The notes: generated by a model from the letters alone, not told the origin. 64,000 nt of DNA from Acidovorax sp. Leaf160 (GCF_001424265.1 NZ_LMOV01000009.1:1-64000); one strand, 5' to 3'. Positions 1 to 10,932 are shown, counted from the first letter of the stretch. Numbers and translations are program-made.

Positions 1-102
1 CTCAACACCCGGCCGCGTCAGACACTGGACTGGCGAACACCCCTTCAGGTCTTTGCGCTCGCTCTCAGCCAGGCCGGCGGCAGCACGGCCTCTCTGCAGT
101 AG
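1..102 (+). pseudogene. IS30-family transposase, C-terminal end only (cut by window edge)
   Basis: An open frame enters from the left edge and stops at a TAG at 100-102. Its 33 residues begin LNTRPRQTLDWRTPLQVF, which is the conserved C-terminal signature of IS30-family transposases (catalytic rve domain end, usually LN.RPRKTL.W.TP). Only this tail is visible, so whether the element is intact cannot be judged. The transposase would read rightward and end about 110 bp before the tRNA-Ser gene. The family call is from motif recognition, not a search. Confidence 0.72.
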
Positions 103-140
103 CCCATGTGTTGCACTTCGGACTTGACTCCGCCCAAGAA
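103..140. mobile_element. candidate right end of the IS30-family element
   Basis: Right after the transposase stop lies GTGTTGCACTTCGGACTTGA followed by CTCCGCC. This resembles the terminal inverted repeats of betaproteobacterial IS30-family elements (TTGCACTT ... TTGACTCCGCC). The left end is outside the window, so the repeat pair and target duplication cannot be confirmed and the exact boundary is approximate. Confidence 0.4.
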
Positions 141-156
141 ATCCCCCACCACAGGC

Positions 157-203
157 AAAAAAAGAGCCGCTTGACGCTATCCTTACGATAGCGCACAAGC
201 GGC
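157..203 (-). terminator. intrinsic terminator of tRNA-Ser
   Basis: On the minus strand, just past the encoded CCA of the tRNA, a long stem is formed by GCCGCTTG + GCGCTATC pairing with GATAGCG + CAAGCGGC around a GTAAG loop (166-203). It is followed by TC and a run of seven T residues. This is a textbook Rho-independent terminator and defines the transcript end of the tRNA. Confidence 0.9.
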
Positions 204-210
204 GTCTGTA

Positions 211-301
<91 letters not shown>

Positions 302-318
302 TGTGTGTCGAAGCTGAG

Positions 319-324
319 ATTCTA
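319..324 (-). promoter_or_regulatory. candidate -10 box (TAGAAT) for tRNA-Ser
   Basis: On the minus strand TAGAAT lies 18 bp upstream of the tRNA 5' end, a position suitable for a sigma-70 -10 element. No convincing -35 hexamer is seen 16-18 bp further upstream (GTCGCG), so the assignment is tentative. Confidence 0.4.
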
Positions 325-413
325 GCAGGAACTCCGCAAGGCGCGACGCAAAAGCAACCCAAATCACGCTGCATCGGCCTTAGGCATCTCCCACCGTCAC
401 ATCAACGATTCAC

Positions 414-830
414 TCAAGCGGCCTTGTACAAATCGTCAAGACTACGGAAGCCCTTGATTTCGATGGGATTGCCGAAAGGGTCCAGAAAGAACATCGTCCA
501 CTGCTCTCCCGGCTGCCCTTCGAAGCGGACTTGCGGCTCCAGCACAAACTCCGTGCCCGCAGCTTTGAGGCGATCCGCAATCGCCTGCCAGTCGGGCAAC
601 TCCAGAACGAGGCCGAGATGAGGCATCGGGACCAGGACATTGCCGACATGACCGGTGCGTGCGGTGGCGAACGGTTCGCCCAGGTGCAGCGAGACCTGGT
701 GGCCGAAGAAGTCGAAGTCGACCCAGGTGTCGGTGCTGCGACCTTCGGCGCAGCCCAAAACCTGTCCGTAGAAGCGCCGGGCTTCGTTCAGGTCGCGGAC
801 GTTGTAGGCGAGGTGGAAGATGCTGCGCAT
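414..830 (-). CDS. VOC-superfamily (glyoxalase/dioxygenase-like) protein
   Basis: The 138-residue protein matches a small vicinal-oxygen-chelate fold. It opens FHLAYNVRDLNEARRFY (first beta-alpha-beta unit), has a central HQVSLHLGEP segment with a likely metal-ligand His, and closes with FFLDPFGNPIEIKGF, the usual VOC end whose Glu is a metal ligand. Enzymes of this family act as glyoxalases, fosfomycin-resistance proteins or ring-cleavage dioxygenases, and the substrate here cannot be told. The start at MRSIF fits the domain start; an in-frame ATG at 848 would add MPPKHP. It is a single-gene unit with tRNA-Ser downstream. Confidence 0.85.
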   Translation of the reverse strand: MRSIFHLAYNVRDLNEARRFYGQVLGCAEGRSTDTWVDFDFFGHQVSLHLGEPFATARTGHVGNVLVPMPHLGLVLELPDWQAIADRLKAAGTEFVLEPQVRFEGQPGEQWTMFFLDPFGNPIEIKGFRSLDDLYKAA

Positions 831-1025
831 AGGATGTTTCGGGGGCATGGGGCGAGGATTGAACGCGGATTACACCACTCGCTGTTCGATCTGAACGGTG
901 TTGCCGCCCTTGGCTTGCAGGAACCTCCACATTCGACGTTCGCATCGGATGGCGCCACATCTGCCTGGCCGCTCCGGGGGCTCAGCCCGGGCGATTTTCA
1001 TGCACCCATCATCATTGGTTCGCGT

Positions 1026-1586
1026 TCAAACCAGCACGATCTGCGGCGCGTTCTGCAACTCGCGCAGCGGCATGCGCGCCGGCTTTGCCGCGCGCATGTG
1101 AGCCACCATTTCCACGACCGAATTGCGCTGACTTTGAATCTGCTGCCAGATCTGGTCCTGCGGCAGCGCCCGTAGCCTGTCGGCGACCGTCAACTCGATG
1201 CGATCCGTGATCCAGTCGCCGCGATAGCCGTAGTCGGCACGCCAGTAGTACGGCTGGGAAAAGTAGCCGAATGAACCGTGGAACATCTGGCGGACGTGGG
1301 TGGGGTCCTCGAAGGCGTCGTCGCTCGCGCCGTGCGGCACACGGACCACCATGCGCGCGCCTGGCCGGGCGACCCGGTACAGCTCCTGCATCATGGGCAG
1401 CACATTGGGAATGTGCTCCATCACATGGGACAGCAGGAACTCGTCCACGCTGTCATCTTCCAGCGGCAGTGGCGTGCTGGCGCACGTGTTCAGGTCGGCA
1501 ATGATGTTCACGCCGGGCAGGGCCTGGCTGTCGAGGTTGATCCACCCCTCCAGAATGTTCCTGCCGCAGCCGACGTTCAATTTCAT
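1026..1586 (-). CDS. class I SAM-dependent methyltransferase
   Basis: The 186-residue protein starts MKLNVGCGRNILEGWINLD. This is motif I of class I methyltransferases (NVGCG) with the acidic ribose-binding residue following in NLD. A DSVDEFLLSHVMEHIPN segment corresponds to motif IV and is typical of Methyltransf_11-type proteins that modify small molecules or lipids. No substrate-specific domain is seen. It lies 56 bp downstream of serS on the same strand and could be co-transcribed. A longer in-frame reading back to 1901 runs inside serS and was rejected, because the canonical fold begins at this ATG. Confidence 0.8.
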   Translation of the reverse strand: MKLNVGCGRNILEGWINLDSQALPGVNIIADLNTCASTPLPLEDDSVDEFLLSHVMEHIPNVLPMMQELYRVARPGARMVVRVPHGASDDAFEDPTHVRQMFHGSFGYFSQPYYWRADYGYRGDWITDRIELTVADRLRALPQDQIWQQIQSQRNSVVEMVAHMRAAKPARMPLRELQNAPQIVLV

Positions 1587-1642
1587 GGCGCTTGGCTTTC
1601 CGGGTAATGCTTGGTTGAATGTCGGTGGCCGCTGGCCCGCCC

Positions 1643-3046
<1,404 letters not shown>

Positions 3047-3988
3047 TCAAGCCAGCGCAGCAGGGTCGCAGTTGGCGCCGCACAGGATCAGCGCCACGGT
3101 TTCGTCCGGGCGGGGCCGGTAGACACCGCTTTGCAGCGCGGCCAGGCCCAGTGCGGCAGCCGGCTCCACGGCCAGCTTCAACTCGCGCCACAGCCAGCGC
3201 TGGGCCGAGCGGATCGACTCATCGGTGAGCAACAGCGCGTCGTGCACATGCTGCTGCGCCACCTGCCAGGCAATGTCGCCGATGCGGCGGGCGCCCAGCG
3301 AATCGGCGGCCACCCCGCCCACCTCCACGTCGACCGGCCGGCCCGCCGCCCGCGCGCTGTGCAGGGTGGGGGCGCGTTCGGGCTCCAGCGCCACCACGCG
3401 GGCGCGGCTGTCCACCCAGGCCGCCACGCCGCCGATGAGACCGCCCCCGCCCACGCTCACCAGCAGCGTGTCGGGCAGGCCACCGCCCTGCTCTTCGATT
3501 TCCGCCGCCAGCGTACCGGCGCCGGCGACCACCTCGGGCTGGTCGTAGGCGTGGGTCAGCAAGGCGCCGCTGGCCTGCTGCCGCTCCAGACAGGCCTGCA
3601 GCGCTTCGGAGTAGGCGGCCCCGTGTACCACGACCTGCGCGCCCAGCTCGCGCAGCCGGGCGCGCTTGGCCTCGGGCGATACCTTCGGCACGTAGACCTC
3701 GCAGCGCACACCCAGCGCCTGCGCCGCGGCGGCGGTGGCGATGCCGGCGTTGCCGCCCGAAGCGATGATAACGCCGCTCTCGGGCAGCCCATGGGACGCC
3801 AGCCGGTTCATCATGCCGCGCGCCTTGAAGCTTCCGCCGGTCTGCAGGTGTTCCAGCTTTAGCCACACTTCCTTGCAGGGCACGCCGAGTGCCGCGCCGC
3901 TGAGCCGCCAGAGGGGCGTCGCGCGCAGGAAGTCAGGGTGTTCGGCCAGCCGCGCTCGGGCGTCGGCGATGGTGGTTCGATCAATCAT
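3047..3988 (-). CDS. PLP-dependent threonine/serine dehydratase-like enzyme
   Basis: The protein has 313 residues of the fold-type II PLP family. Visible motifs are GGSFKARG with the Schiff-base Lys, SGGNAGIATA as the substrate/PLP loop, and the glycine-rich SVGGGGLIGG that binds the PLP phosphate. It has no C-terminal ACT domain, so it resembles catabolic threonine dehydratase or serine/hydroxyaspartate dehydratase rather than biosynthetic IlvA. The reaction would be deamination of L-Thr or L-Ser (or a threo-3-hydroxy amino acid) to a 2-oxo acid. The start at MIDRTT is chosen over a 17-residue longer reading. It stands alone, divergent from the CBS-domain gene. Confidence 0.85.
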   Translation of the reverse strand: MIDRTTIADARARLAEHPDFLRATPLWRLSGAALGVPCKEVWLKLEHLQTGGSFKARGMMNRLASHGLPESGVIIASGGNAGIATAAAAQALGVRCEVYVPKVSPEAKRARLRELGAQVVVHGAAYSEALQACLERQQASGALLTHAYDQPEVVAGAGTLAAEIEEQGGGLPDTLLVSVGGGGLIGGVAAWVDSRARVVALEPERAPTLHSARAAGRPVDVEVGGVAADSLGARRIGDIAWQVAQQHVHDALLLTDESIRSAQRWLWRELKLAVEPAAALGLAALQSGVYRPRPDETVALILCGANCDPAALA

Positions 3989-4198
3989 TCGGTCGTCTTT
4001 CGGATACGGGGTGCCGTTCGGAATGCCGAGCGGAGGCAATCTGGCAGTTTAGAAGACGCCAGATGCTTTCCGTGGCCGGGAGGCCCGCCGCGCACAAGCG
4101 GATACACAGCCGTCCTGCAGTGCCGGCGCCAACGGCCGATAACATGGCGGAGGCGCTTGCATGGGCGAACGCCTGTTCGCCAACCGGAAGGGGATGCC

Positions 4199-4882
4199 AT
4201 GTTCTATGTGTTCGGGACCACGGGCCAGATGTATCGGGGCGGCCCGGACAAGCTGGACCAGGTGGCGCCCGTGCGCCGCGTGCAGCGCCCTCAGGCACTG
4301 CGCACGCGCGAAGTGGATGAGCCCGTGCCGGACATGCCCGCGCCGCCGCCCCCCGCAGCGCCGGCACCGCCGGCCACACCGCCCGTGGGCATGCTGGCCC
4401 AGGCCGTGGCGGCCTACGTGCAGACCGAGCAGGGCCCCCAGGAGCCCCGCCAGCCCCTGTCGCGCGTGAAGGACGTGATGAGCAGCGACGCGCACACCGT
4501 GCCGCCGGATGTGCGGGTCAACGATGCCTGGCAGACCATGGCCGAGCAGCAGGTGGCGCAGGCGCCGGTGCTCAATGGCCAGGGGCAGGTGGTGGGCTTG
4601 CTGCTGCGGGCCGACATGGCGCCGCTCGATCTGCTGCCCGAACCCGGCGCGGTGAAGGAAGCGATCGCCCTCGCGCGGCGCCCCGTGCACGAAGTGATGG
4701 TGAGTCCGGTACCCACCGTTTCGCCGGAAACCGATCTGCGCCGCGTGGCGGGCGTGCTGCTGGAAACGGGTTTGCCCGGCCTGCCGGTCACCGACGAGTA
4801 CGGCCACCTCAGCGGCTTCATCTCGCGCACCGACATCCTGCGCGCGGTGGCGGCCGATCCGCCGCTCGATCTCTGGAGTTGA
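4199..4882 (+). CDS. CBS-domain protein with proline-rich linker
   Basis: The protein has 227 residues. After a short N-terminal segment (MFYVFGTTGQMYRGG) comes an Ala/Pro-rich linker (PAPPPPAAPAPPATPP, about residues 50-65), then two CBS motifs from about residue 95: VKDVMSSDAHTVPPDVRVNDAW and VHEVMVSPVPTVSPETDLRRVA. CBS pairs bind adenosine nucleotides and act as energy sensors. No catalytic domain is present, so this is a stand-alone regulator of unknown partner. It is convergent with another CBS-containing gene (5024-6379). Confidence 0.8.
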   Translation: MFYVFGTTGQMYRGGPDKLDQVAPVRRVQRPQALRTREVDEPVPDMPAPPPPAAPAPPATPPVGMLAQAVAAYVQTEQGPQEPRQPLSRVKDVMSSDAHTVPPDVRVNDAWQTMAEQQVAQAPVLNGQGQVVGLLLRADMAPLDLLPEPGAVKEAIALARRPVHEVMVSPVPTVSPETDLRRVAGVLLETGLPGLPVTDEYGHLSGFISRTDILRAVAADPPLDLWS

Positions 4883-4996
4883 GCGAACCGCACGCCGGGC
4901 AGCCAGGCCGGTGGCGCTGTCATCGCGCCCGTGCGGCGGGGCGGGCAGCGCTGGCCGCTCGCTGCGCCGGGCCCACCGGCCCTTCGGTCGATCGAC

Positions 4997-5036
4997 CGTT
5001 CAGCCGGTCAGCCGGTCAGTCGTTCAGTCGTTCAGC
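4997..5036. repeat. five-copy 8-bp tandem repeat (CGKTCAGY) at a stop codon
   Basis: Five head-to-tail octamers follow one another: CGTTCAGC, CGGTCAGC, CGGTCAGT, CGTTCAGT, CGTTCAGC. The array lies in the convergent space between two CBS genes and overlaps the stop codon and last residues of the CNNM-type gene. The unit length is not a multiple of three. Confidence 0.85.
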
Positions 5037-6379
5037 GCCAGCGAGTTCTCGGCGATCTCCACCGTCGGCAGCGGGCTGGCCAGCACCTTGTCGATGGTCT
5101 TGCCGTCCATGTCCACCACCTCGAACTGCCAGCCTTCCCACTGCACGGTGTCGGTTACCTTGGGCAGCTTGCCGGTGAGCAGCATGACCATGCCGCTCAG
5201 CGTGTGGTAGCGGCCGCGCTCTTCCTCGGGCACCGAGCCCAGGTCCAGCCGGTCCTTCAGTTCCGGCACGGGGATGTGGCCGTCCAGCAGCCAGCTGCCG
5301 TCTTCGCGCTGCACGGCCCAGGAGGTCTCCGGATCGCGCGCATGGAATTCCCCGGTGATGGCCTCGATCAGGTCCTGCAGCGTGACGATGCCCTGCACTT
5401 CGCCGTACTCGTCGATGACGAACGCCATGTGCAGGTCGGACTGGCGGAAGTTGTCGAGCAGCTCCATGCCGGTGATGGTCTCCGGCACGTAGAGCGCCGT
5501 CTGCAGGGTCTGGCGCGCCAGGTCGCGGCCATGCGTCTGCGCGTCGCCCACCAGCACGCCCTGGCCTTCGCGCAGGGTGCGCGACAGCCACTGGCGCGCG
5601 TTCAGCACGCCCAGGATGTTTTCCATGCCGCCGCGCACCACCGGGAAGCGGGCGTGGTCCGATTCCTCGATGCGGCGCAGGTTCTCCTCGAACGGCTCTT
5701 CCACGTCCAGGTAGATCACGTCGGCGCGCGGCACCATCAGCGAGCCGATCTGCCGGTCGTCCAGGCGGAACACGTTGCGCACCATCTGGTGCTCGTGCGA
5801 CTCGATCACGCCGGCGCTGGTGCCTTCGGCCAGCACGGCGTGGATTTCGGCTTCCGTCACGGCGCTGGCGCTGTTTTCCTTCACGCCCAGCAGGCGCAGC
5901 AGCGCCTGGGTGGAAACGGACAGCAGGCGCACGAACGGCTTGGTGGCCAGGGCCAGCCAGTTGATGGGACGCGCCACCAGGCGGGCCAGGGTCTCGGGAT
6001 AGCTCTGGCCCAGCCGCTTGGGCACCAGTTCACCCACGACGATGGAGAAGTAGGTGATCACCACCACCACCACGCCGGTGGCGGTGTAGCCGGCTGCCTT
6101 CTCCGACAGGCCCAGCGTGCGCAGCCATTCGCCCAGGGGCGCGGCCAACGCGGCCTCGCCGACGATACCGTTGAGCACACCGATCGAGGTGATGCCGATC
6201 TGGATGGTGGAAAGGAAACGGGTGGGGTCTTCGCCCAGCTTCACCGCAGCCAAGGCGCCGCTATCGCCCTCATCGATCAACTTTTGCAGCCGGGTCTTGC
6301 GGGCGGAGACCAGGGCCAGCTCCGACATGGCGAACAGGCCATTCAGGAGGATGAGGGCGAACAGTATTGCGATTTCCAT
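5024..6379 (-). CDS. CNNM/HlyC-CorC family membrane protein (DUF21-CBS-CorC_HlyC)
   Basis: This 451-residue membrane protein begins with a DUF21 transmembrane domain (MEIAILFALILLNGLFAMSE, then helices around IGITSIGVLNGIVG and YTATGVVVVVITYFSIVVGE, with the conserved GELVPKRLG motif). It continues with a CBS pair (MVPRADVIYLDV, FVIDEYGEVQGIVTLQDLIEAI) and ends with a CorC_HlyC domain (GSWLLDGHIPVPEL). Family members mediate Mg2+/Co2+ efflux or tolerance; older annotations call them hemolysins. The stop codon lies inside an octamer tandem repeat, and the last residues are encoded by it. A TACAAT -10-like box lies at about 6421-6427 on this strand. Confidence 0.92.
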   Translation of the reverse strand: MEIAILFALILLNGLFAMSELALVSARKTRLQKLIDEGDSGALAAVKLGEDPTRFLSTIQIGITSIGVLNGIVGEAALAAPLGEWLRTLGLSEKAAGYTATGVVVVVITYFSIVVGELVPKRLGQSYPETLARLVARPINWLALATKPFVRLLSVSTQALLRLLGVKENSASAVTEAEIHAVLAEGTSAGVIESHEHQMVRNVFRLDDRQIGSLMVPRADVIYLDVEEPFEENLRRIEESDHARFPVVRGGMENILGVLNARQWLSRTLREGQGVLVGDAQTHGRDLARQTLQTALYVPETITGMELLDNFRQSDLHMAFVIDEYGEVQGIVTLQDLIEAITGEFHARDPETSWAVQREDGSWLLDGHIPVPELKDRLDLGSVPEEERGRYHTLSGMVMLLTGKLPKVTDTVQWEGWQFEVVDMDGKTIDKVLASPLPTVEIAENSLALND

Positions 6380-6540
6380 AAGGGGGAAGCGTGGGCTTCC
6401 TCGGAGTCAGACAAGCGCAAATTGTAAGAAATCCGACGCCCTGCGGGGTCATCCGGTGGTCGACGCGGCGGGTCGGACGGCACGCCGCACGTCAGCAATT
6501 CAAGCCAAAACACGCTGCAGCGCTTATCTGACGGGAACAC

Positions 6541-6563
6541 AATGCTATTATTTTAATAGCATT
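6541..6563. repeat. dispersed hairpin repeat, copy A (perfect 9-bp stem)
   Basis: AATGCTATT pairs with AATAGCATT around an ATTTT loop. It is preceded by a GCTGCAGCGCTTATC segment that belongs to the same family. The copy lies 8 bp beyond the ispH stop codon. Related cores recur at 17757, 52022, 59551 and 62097 in the same orientation, always intergenic. It may double as a transcript-end hairpin for ispH. Confidence 0.75.
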
Positions 6564-6570
6564 GGGCTCG

Positions 6571-7566
6571 TCAATGTGCCGCCGATCCGGTTTCCGGCGT
6601 GCGGTCGCGGAGCTCCAGCCCCGTCGCCGCATCGATCTTCAGGCCCTTGGGCAGCGGGAACTTGATCGATTCCTCGATGCCGTCCATCTTGCGCACCGAC
6701 ACCGCGCCCAGCGCGCGAATGCGGTCGATGACCTCGCGCACCAGGATCTCCGGCGCCGAGGCACCGGCCGTCAGGCCCACGCGCGTCACGCCGTCGAACC
6801 AACCGGGTTGCAGCTCGGCGGCGCTGTCCACCATGTAGGCAGCGGTGCCCAGGCGCGCAGCCAGCTCGCGCAGCCGGTTGCTGTTGGAACTGGTCGGGCT
6901 GCCGACCACGATGACCAGCTCCACCTGCCCGCTCAGCACCTTGACGGCGTCCTGCCGGTTCTGCGTGGCATAGCAGATGTCCTGCTGCTTGGGCTCGCGC
7001 ACTTGCGGGAAGCGCACGCGCACGGCAGCGGTGATCTCGGCCGCGTCGTCCACGCTCAGCGTGGTCTGCGTGACCACGGCCAGCTTCTCGGTCTGCGCCG
7101 GCTGCACGCGCTGCACGTCCGCCACGTCCTCCACCAGGTGGATGCCGTGGTCCAGCTGGCCCATGGTGCCCTCCACCTCGGGATGGCCCTTGTGGCCGAT
7201 CATGATGAATTCGTAGCCTTCGCGCGCCAGCTTGGCGACCTCGACATGGACCTTGGTCACCAGCGGGCAGGTCGCGTCGAAGATCGAGAAACCGCGCGCC
7301 TTGGCCTCTTCCTGCACCGCGCGGCTCACGCCGTGGGCGCTGAACACCAGCGTGGCGCCGGGCGGCACGTCCGAGAGCTCTTCGATGAAGATCGCGCCCT
7401 TCGCCTTGAGGTCGTTGACCACATAGGTGTTGTGCACGATCTCGTGGCGCACGTAGATCGGCGCGCCGAACTTCTGCAGGGCGCGCTCGACGATCTCGAT
7501 GGCGCGGTCCACGCCGGCGCAAAAGCCGCGCGGCTCGGCGAGGATGATTTCCTGGATCTTGTTCAT
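6571..7566 (-). CDS. ispH: 4-hydroxy-3-methylbut-2-enyl diphosphate reductase
   Basis: This is the last enzyme of the MEP isoprenoid pathway. It reduces HMBPP to IPP and DMAPP with a [4Fe-4S] cluster. The 331 residues carry the three cluster cysteines in [27 protein letters not shown] and ICYATQNRQ, and the active-site region around [12 protein letters not shown]. The length is typical. The next gene on the same strand (FKBP-type isomerase, 7694-8167) lies 127 bp upstream, an order often seen as slpA-ispH in proteobacteria. Confidence 0.97.
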   Translation of the reverse strand: MNKIQEIILAEPRGFCAGVDRAIEIVERALQKFGAPIYVRHEIVHNTYVVNDLKAKGAIFIEELSDVPPGATLVFSAHGVSRAVQEEAKARGFSIFDATCPLVTKVHVEVAKLAREGYEFIMIGHKGHPEVEGTMGQLDHGIHLVEDVADVQRVQPAQTEKLAVVTQTTLSVDDAAEITAAVRVRFPQVREPKQQDICYATQNRQDAVKVLSGQVELVIVVGSPTSSNSNRLRELAARLGTAAYMVDSAAELQPGWFDGVTRVGLTAGASAPEILVREVIDRIRALGAVSVRKMDGIEESIKFPLPKGLKIDAATGLELRDRTPETGSAAH

Positions 7567-7693
7567 ATCAATTCTTCGTCCGTTGCAAGGAGCGCCGCCC
7601 GGCTCACGCGGCCGGACCAGCCCGTCGCTGTCGCAGCCCCCCTTCCCGCATAGCGAGAGAAAGCGGGCGCGGCGCAGCCGCCCGGGTGGGTGT

Positions 7694-8167
7694 TCACAAG
7701 ACCCCGATGATTTCGACTTCGAACGTCACGGGCTGGCCCGCCAGCGGATGGTTGAAATCGAAGCGCACGGCGCCGTCTTCCCGCGCCTCCAGCACCACGC
7801 CCGCATAGCTGCCCAGCCCGTCGGGCGTGGGGAACTGCACCACATCGCCGACCGCATAGCGCTCGTCCGGATCGCCCAGCTCGGCCATCAGCCTGGCGGC
7901 CACCCACTGCTGCATGTCGGGGTTGCGCTCGCCGAAGGCCTCACCCGCAGGCAGCTGGAAGGTGCTGCGCGTGCCTTCCGGCAGGCCGATCAGGCGCTGC
8001 TCCATGGCGGGCGACAGCTCGCCGGCGCCCAGCGACAGCGTGGCGGGCTTGCCGCCGAAGGTGTTGATCACGTCTCCCGCCGGGCCGGCCAAACGGTAGT
8101 GCAGGGTGAGGAAGGATCCTGCCTGCACGGTCGGCACGGCGGTGGACGGGGAAGCGGCAAAGGTCAT
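7694..8167 (-). CDS. FKBP-type peptidyl-prolyl isomerase (SlpA-like)
   Basis: The 157-residue protein resembles SlpA/SlyD FKBPs. It has an N-terminal FKBP half ([37 protein letters not shown]), an insert-in-flap domain around [17 protein letters not shown], and the closing strand [21 protein letters not shown]. It has no His-rich tail and so is SlpA-like rather than SlyD. It acts in the cytoplasm as a folding catalyst and chaperone. The ATG at 8167 starts just before the FKBP fold; an upstream extension reads through the divergent radC and was rejected. Its pairing with ispH is common. Confidence 0.88.
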   Translation of the reverse strand: MTFAASPSTAVPTVQAGSFLTLHYRLAGPAGDVINTFGGKPATLSLGAGELSPAMEQRLIGLPEGTRSTFQLPAGEAFGERNPDMQQWVAARLMAELGDPDERYAVGDVVQFPTPDGLGSYAGVVLEAREDGAVRFDFNHPLAGQPVTFEVEIIGVL

Positions 8168-8218
8168 GGGGCGGGTCTCGATAAACTGCCGCCATTGTAG
8201 GAAACCGGGCAATCCCCC

Positions 8219-8917
8219 ATGGCCATCAAAGACCTGCCCTCCGACTCCCAGCCGCGCGAGAAACTGCTGGCGCGCGGCCCCGCGGCTCTGACCGACGCCG
8301 AGCTGCTGGCCATCCTGCTGCGCACCGGCATCCAGGGCAAGGGCGTGCTGCAGATGGCCGAGGAACTGCTCTGCCCACCGGGGCCCGCGGGCTCGGGCGG
8401 CTTCGGCGGCATTGCCGGCCTGCTGCACACCGGTGCCGAGGACCTGCGCCGCATCAAGGGGCTGGGGCCGGCAAAGCGCGCCGAGCTGGTGGCGGTGCTG
8501 GAGCTGGCGCGCCGGGCCCTCGCCCAGCAACTGCGCGAGCGCGAGGTGTTTGGCTCGCCCGGCGCCGTCAAGCAGTACCTGCAGCTGCACCTCTCGGCCA
8601 AGACGCACGAGGTGTTCGCCGTGCTGTTCCTCGACAGCCAGAACCGGCTCATCGCGCTGGAAGAACTGTTCCGCGGCACGCTCACGCAGACCTCCGTCTA
8701 TCCGCGCGAGGTGGTGCTGCGCGCCCTGCACCACCATGCCGCCGCCGTGGTGCTGGCGCACAACCACCCGAGCGGCAGCGTGCAGCCCAGCCGCGCCGAC
8801 GAAGCGCTGACGCGCACGCTCAAGACGACGCTCGCGCTGATCGACGTGCGGGTGCTCGACCACATCATCGTCGCGCCCGGGGCGGCGCTGTCGATGGCCG
8901 AGGCAGGGCTGGTGTGA
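8219..8917 (+). CDS. radC: RadC family JAMM-domain protein
   Basis: The 232-residue protein has an N-terminal UPF0758 helix-hairpin-helix part ([40 protein letters not shown]). Its C-terminal MPN/JAMM metalloprotease-like domain carries the zinc signature [14 protein letters not shown]. The historic link to DNA repair is disputed and the biochemical role is unsettled. The start is the ATG at 8219, divergent from the FKBP gene by about 50 bp. The stop overlaps the GTG start of the next gene (GTGA). Confidence 0.95.
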   Translation: MAIKDLPSDSQPREKLLARGPAALTDAELLAILLRTGIQGKGVLQMAEELLCPPGPAGSGGFGGIAGLLHTGAEDLRRIKGLGPAKRAELVAVLELARRALAQQLREREVFGSPGAVKQYLQLHLSAKTHEVFAVLFLDSQNRLIALEELFRGTLTQTSVYPREVVLRALHHHAAAVVLAHNHPSGSVQPSRADEALTRTLKTTLALIDVRVLDHIIVAPGAALSMAEAGLV

Positions 8918-10113
8918 CGGGCGGCCCACTCGCCCTGAAGCGCCCCGCCTGGCGGCTGGCTTGTGCTGCGCTGCTGGCCCTGCTGGTGCTGACGGCCTGC
9001 ACGCCCGTGGCGCGGTCCCCCGCCACCGCCACCGCCACTCCCTCCGCGCCACAGCGCCCCGCGCTGCGCCTCATCGGCACCGCCGAGATCGCCCCCGGCA
9101 CCGAAGTGCTGGGCAGCACCTTCGGCGGCATCTCCGGCATCGACTACGACCCGGCCCGTGACCGATGGCTGCTGATCAGCGACGACCGCTCGGCGCTGCA
9201 GCCGGCGCGCTTCTACACCGCCACCCTGCGCTACGGCCTGCAGGGGTTGCAGGTGCCGCGCATCGAAGGCATGGTGGCCCTGCGCCATGCCAGCGGCGCG
9301 GTGTTCCCGTCGGCCCGCCGGCCGGTGCCGGGCATCGAGGTGCCCGACGCCGAGGCGGTGCGCTGGCTGCCCGGCGGCGACCGGTTCCTCTGGACCAGCG
9401 AGGGCGACTTCGCGCGCGGCTTCCGCCCGCAACTGCGCGAAAGCCGGCTGGACGGCAGCGCCGTGCGCGACATTCCCCTGCCGGACGCCTTCACACCCCG
9501 CCGGTCGCAAGGGCAGGGCCCGCGCGCGAACGCCACGCTGGAAGGACTGGCGCTCTCGCCGGATGGCGCCACCGCGTGGCTGGCGATGGAAATGGCCTGG
9601 CTGCAGGACGGCCCTGCCCCGACCGTGGCAGCGCCGGGCGGCCCGCTGCGCATCACCGCGCTGGACGTGGCCACGGGCCGGCCGCTGCGCCAGATCGCCT
9701 ACGTGCCGGACGCCGTCGCCCACGCCCGGCGCGTGCCCGTGGGGCCACAGCTGAACGGGGTGAGCGAAGTCCTGGACGACGGCCCGCACCACCTGCTGGT
9801 GCTGGAGCGCGGCTACAGCGCGGGCGCCGGCTTCACCGCGCGGCTCTACCGCATCGACACGCGCACCGGCAGCGACACCCTCGCCCTGCCGGCCCTGCGC
9901 CCCGGCAACCACACGCCCGCACCCAAGACCCTGGTAGCCGACCTGGCCACCCTGGGCGCCGGCCCGCTCGACAACCTGGAAGGCATGGCCTGGGGCCCGC
10001 CGCTGCCGGGCGGGGGCCGGGTGATCGTGTTCGTGAGCGACGACAACTTCAACCCCGCGCAGGTGACGCAGTTCATCGCGGCCGAATACCTGCCAGACAC
10101 GGCGGCGCAGTAG
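8914..10113 (+). CDS. phytase-family esterase-like lipoprotein
   Basis: The 399-residue exported protein has an N-terminal hydrophobic segment ending in the lipobox LTAC (about residue 29), so it is probably a lipoprotein. The body matches the esterase-like-activity-of-phytase family (PF13449): [20 protein letters not shown], a segment on [10 protein letters not shown], and the late motif [11 protein letters not shown]. These beta-propeller-like proteins are found in the periplasm and their substrate is usually unknown. It starts at a GTG that overlaps the radC stop by four bases, so translation is probably coupled. Confidence 0.82.
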   Translation: MTGGPLALKRPAWRLACAALLALLVLTACTPVARSPATATATPSAPQRPALRLIGTAEIAPGTEVLGSTFGGISGIDYDPARDRWLLISDDRSALQPARFYTATLRYGLQGLQVPRIEGMVALRHASGAVFPSARRPVPGIEVPDAEAVRWLPGGDRFLWTSEGDFARGFRPQLRESRLDGSAVRDIPLPDAFTPRRSQGQGPRANATLEGLALSPDGATAWLAMEMAWLQDGPAPTVAAPGGPLRITALDVATGRPLRQIAYVPDAVAHARRVPVGPQLNGVSEVLDDGPHHLLVLERGYSAGAGFTARLYRIDTRTGSDTLALPALRPGNHTPAPKTLVADLATLGAGPLDNLEGMAWGPPLPGGGRVIVFVSDDNFNPAQVTQFIAAEYLPDTAAQ

Positions 10114-10257
10114 CCAGTCGCCGCCAGGATCCGCCCCGGCCGGCAGCCCGCGCAGCTGATTTCTCGTGTGCCGCTGCGGAGTCATCCGCGCAGCCCCTCC
10201 GGTTACTCGGCTTCTGCCGGCCGCTCCCGGCACGGTTCGGGTACAACCGTCACCTCC

Positions 10258-10932
10258 ATGACCGCCCTGCCCAAAGCCCGCTCCCTGAAGGATCTGCAGC
10301 CGCTGCGCCAGGCGCTGGCCGAGGCCGCCGAGCGCGAGGCCGAGCGCCTGCGCCAACAGCAGGAGGCCGCGCGGCGCGCCCGGGCAGAGCGCATGCTGTT
10401 CCAGGATGCGGTCGGCCCGGTGCAGGCCTTGCGCGGCACGCAGGAGCGCCGCTGGTACACCCCCGAGCCGCCCGAGCCGCTGCCGGTGCAGCGCGCGCTG
10501 GACGAGGAGCGGGTGCTGCTCGAATCCATCAGCGACGAGTTCGACGTGACCACGCTGCTGGACGTGGACGACCAGCTGAGCTTTCGCCGCCCCGGCATCG
10601 GCCCGGACGTGACCGAGCGGCTGCGCGCCGGGCACTGGAGCATCCAGCGGCAGCTCGACCTGCACGGCCTGCGCACCGACGAAGCACGCGAGGCGCTGGG
10701 CGAATTCGTGCGGGTGGCACACCGCACCGGGCTGCGCTGCGTGCGCGTGGTGCACGGCAAGGGGCTGGGGTCGCCCGGCAAGACGCCCGTGCTGAAAGGC
10801 CGCGTGCAGCGCTGGCTGGTGCAGAAGAAGGAGGTGCTGGCCTTCGTGCAGGCCCGCCCGGCCGAGGGCGGGGCCGGTGCCTTGGTGGTGCTGCTGCAAC
10901 CGGGGCGCAGGCGCGTGACTGCGCCGGGCTGA
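10258..10932 (+). CDS. Smr/MutS2 C-terminal-domain protein
   Basis: The protein has 224 residues. The N-terminal half is charged and helical (LAEAAEREAERLRQQQEAARRA). The C-terminal half is an Smr domain with QLDLHGLRTDEAREAL and VRVVHGKGLGSPG, the LDxHG and HGxG motifs of Smr nucleases. Stand-alone Smr proteins are linked to endonuclease activity and, in E. coli SmrB, to cleavage of mRNA on collided ribosomes. Whether this is an SmrA- or SmrB-type protein is not decided here. Confidence 0.88.
   Translation: MTALPKARSLKDLQPLRQALAEAAEREAERLRQQQEAARRARAERMLFQDAVGPVQALRGTQERRWYTPEPPEPLPVQRALDEERVLLESISDEFDVTTLLDVDDQLSFRRPGIGPDVTERLRAGHWSIQRQLDLHGLRTDEAREALGEFVRVAHRTGLRCVRVVHGKGLGSPGKTPVLKGRVQRWLVQKKEVLAFVQARPAEGGAGALVVLLQPGRRRVTAPG

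Noticed and set aside
4985-5040. CRISPR-like array
   Set aside because: The units are 8 bp with no spacers and only five copies. No cas genes are present in the window.
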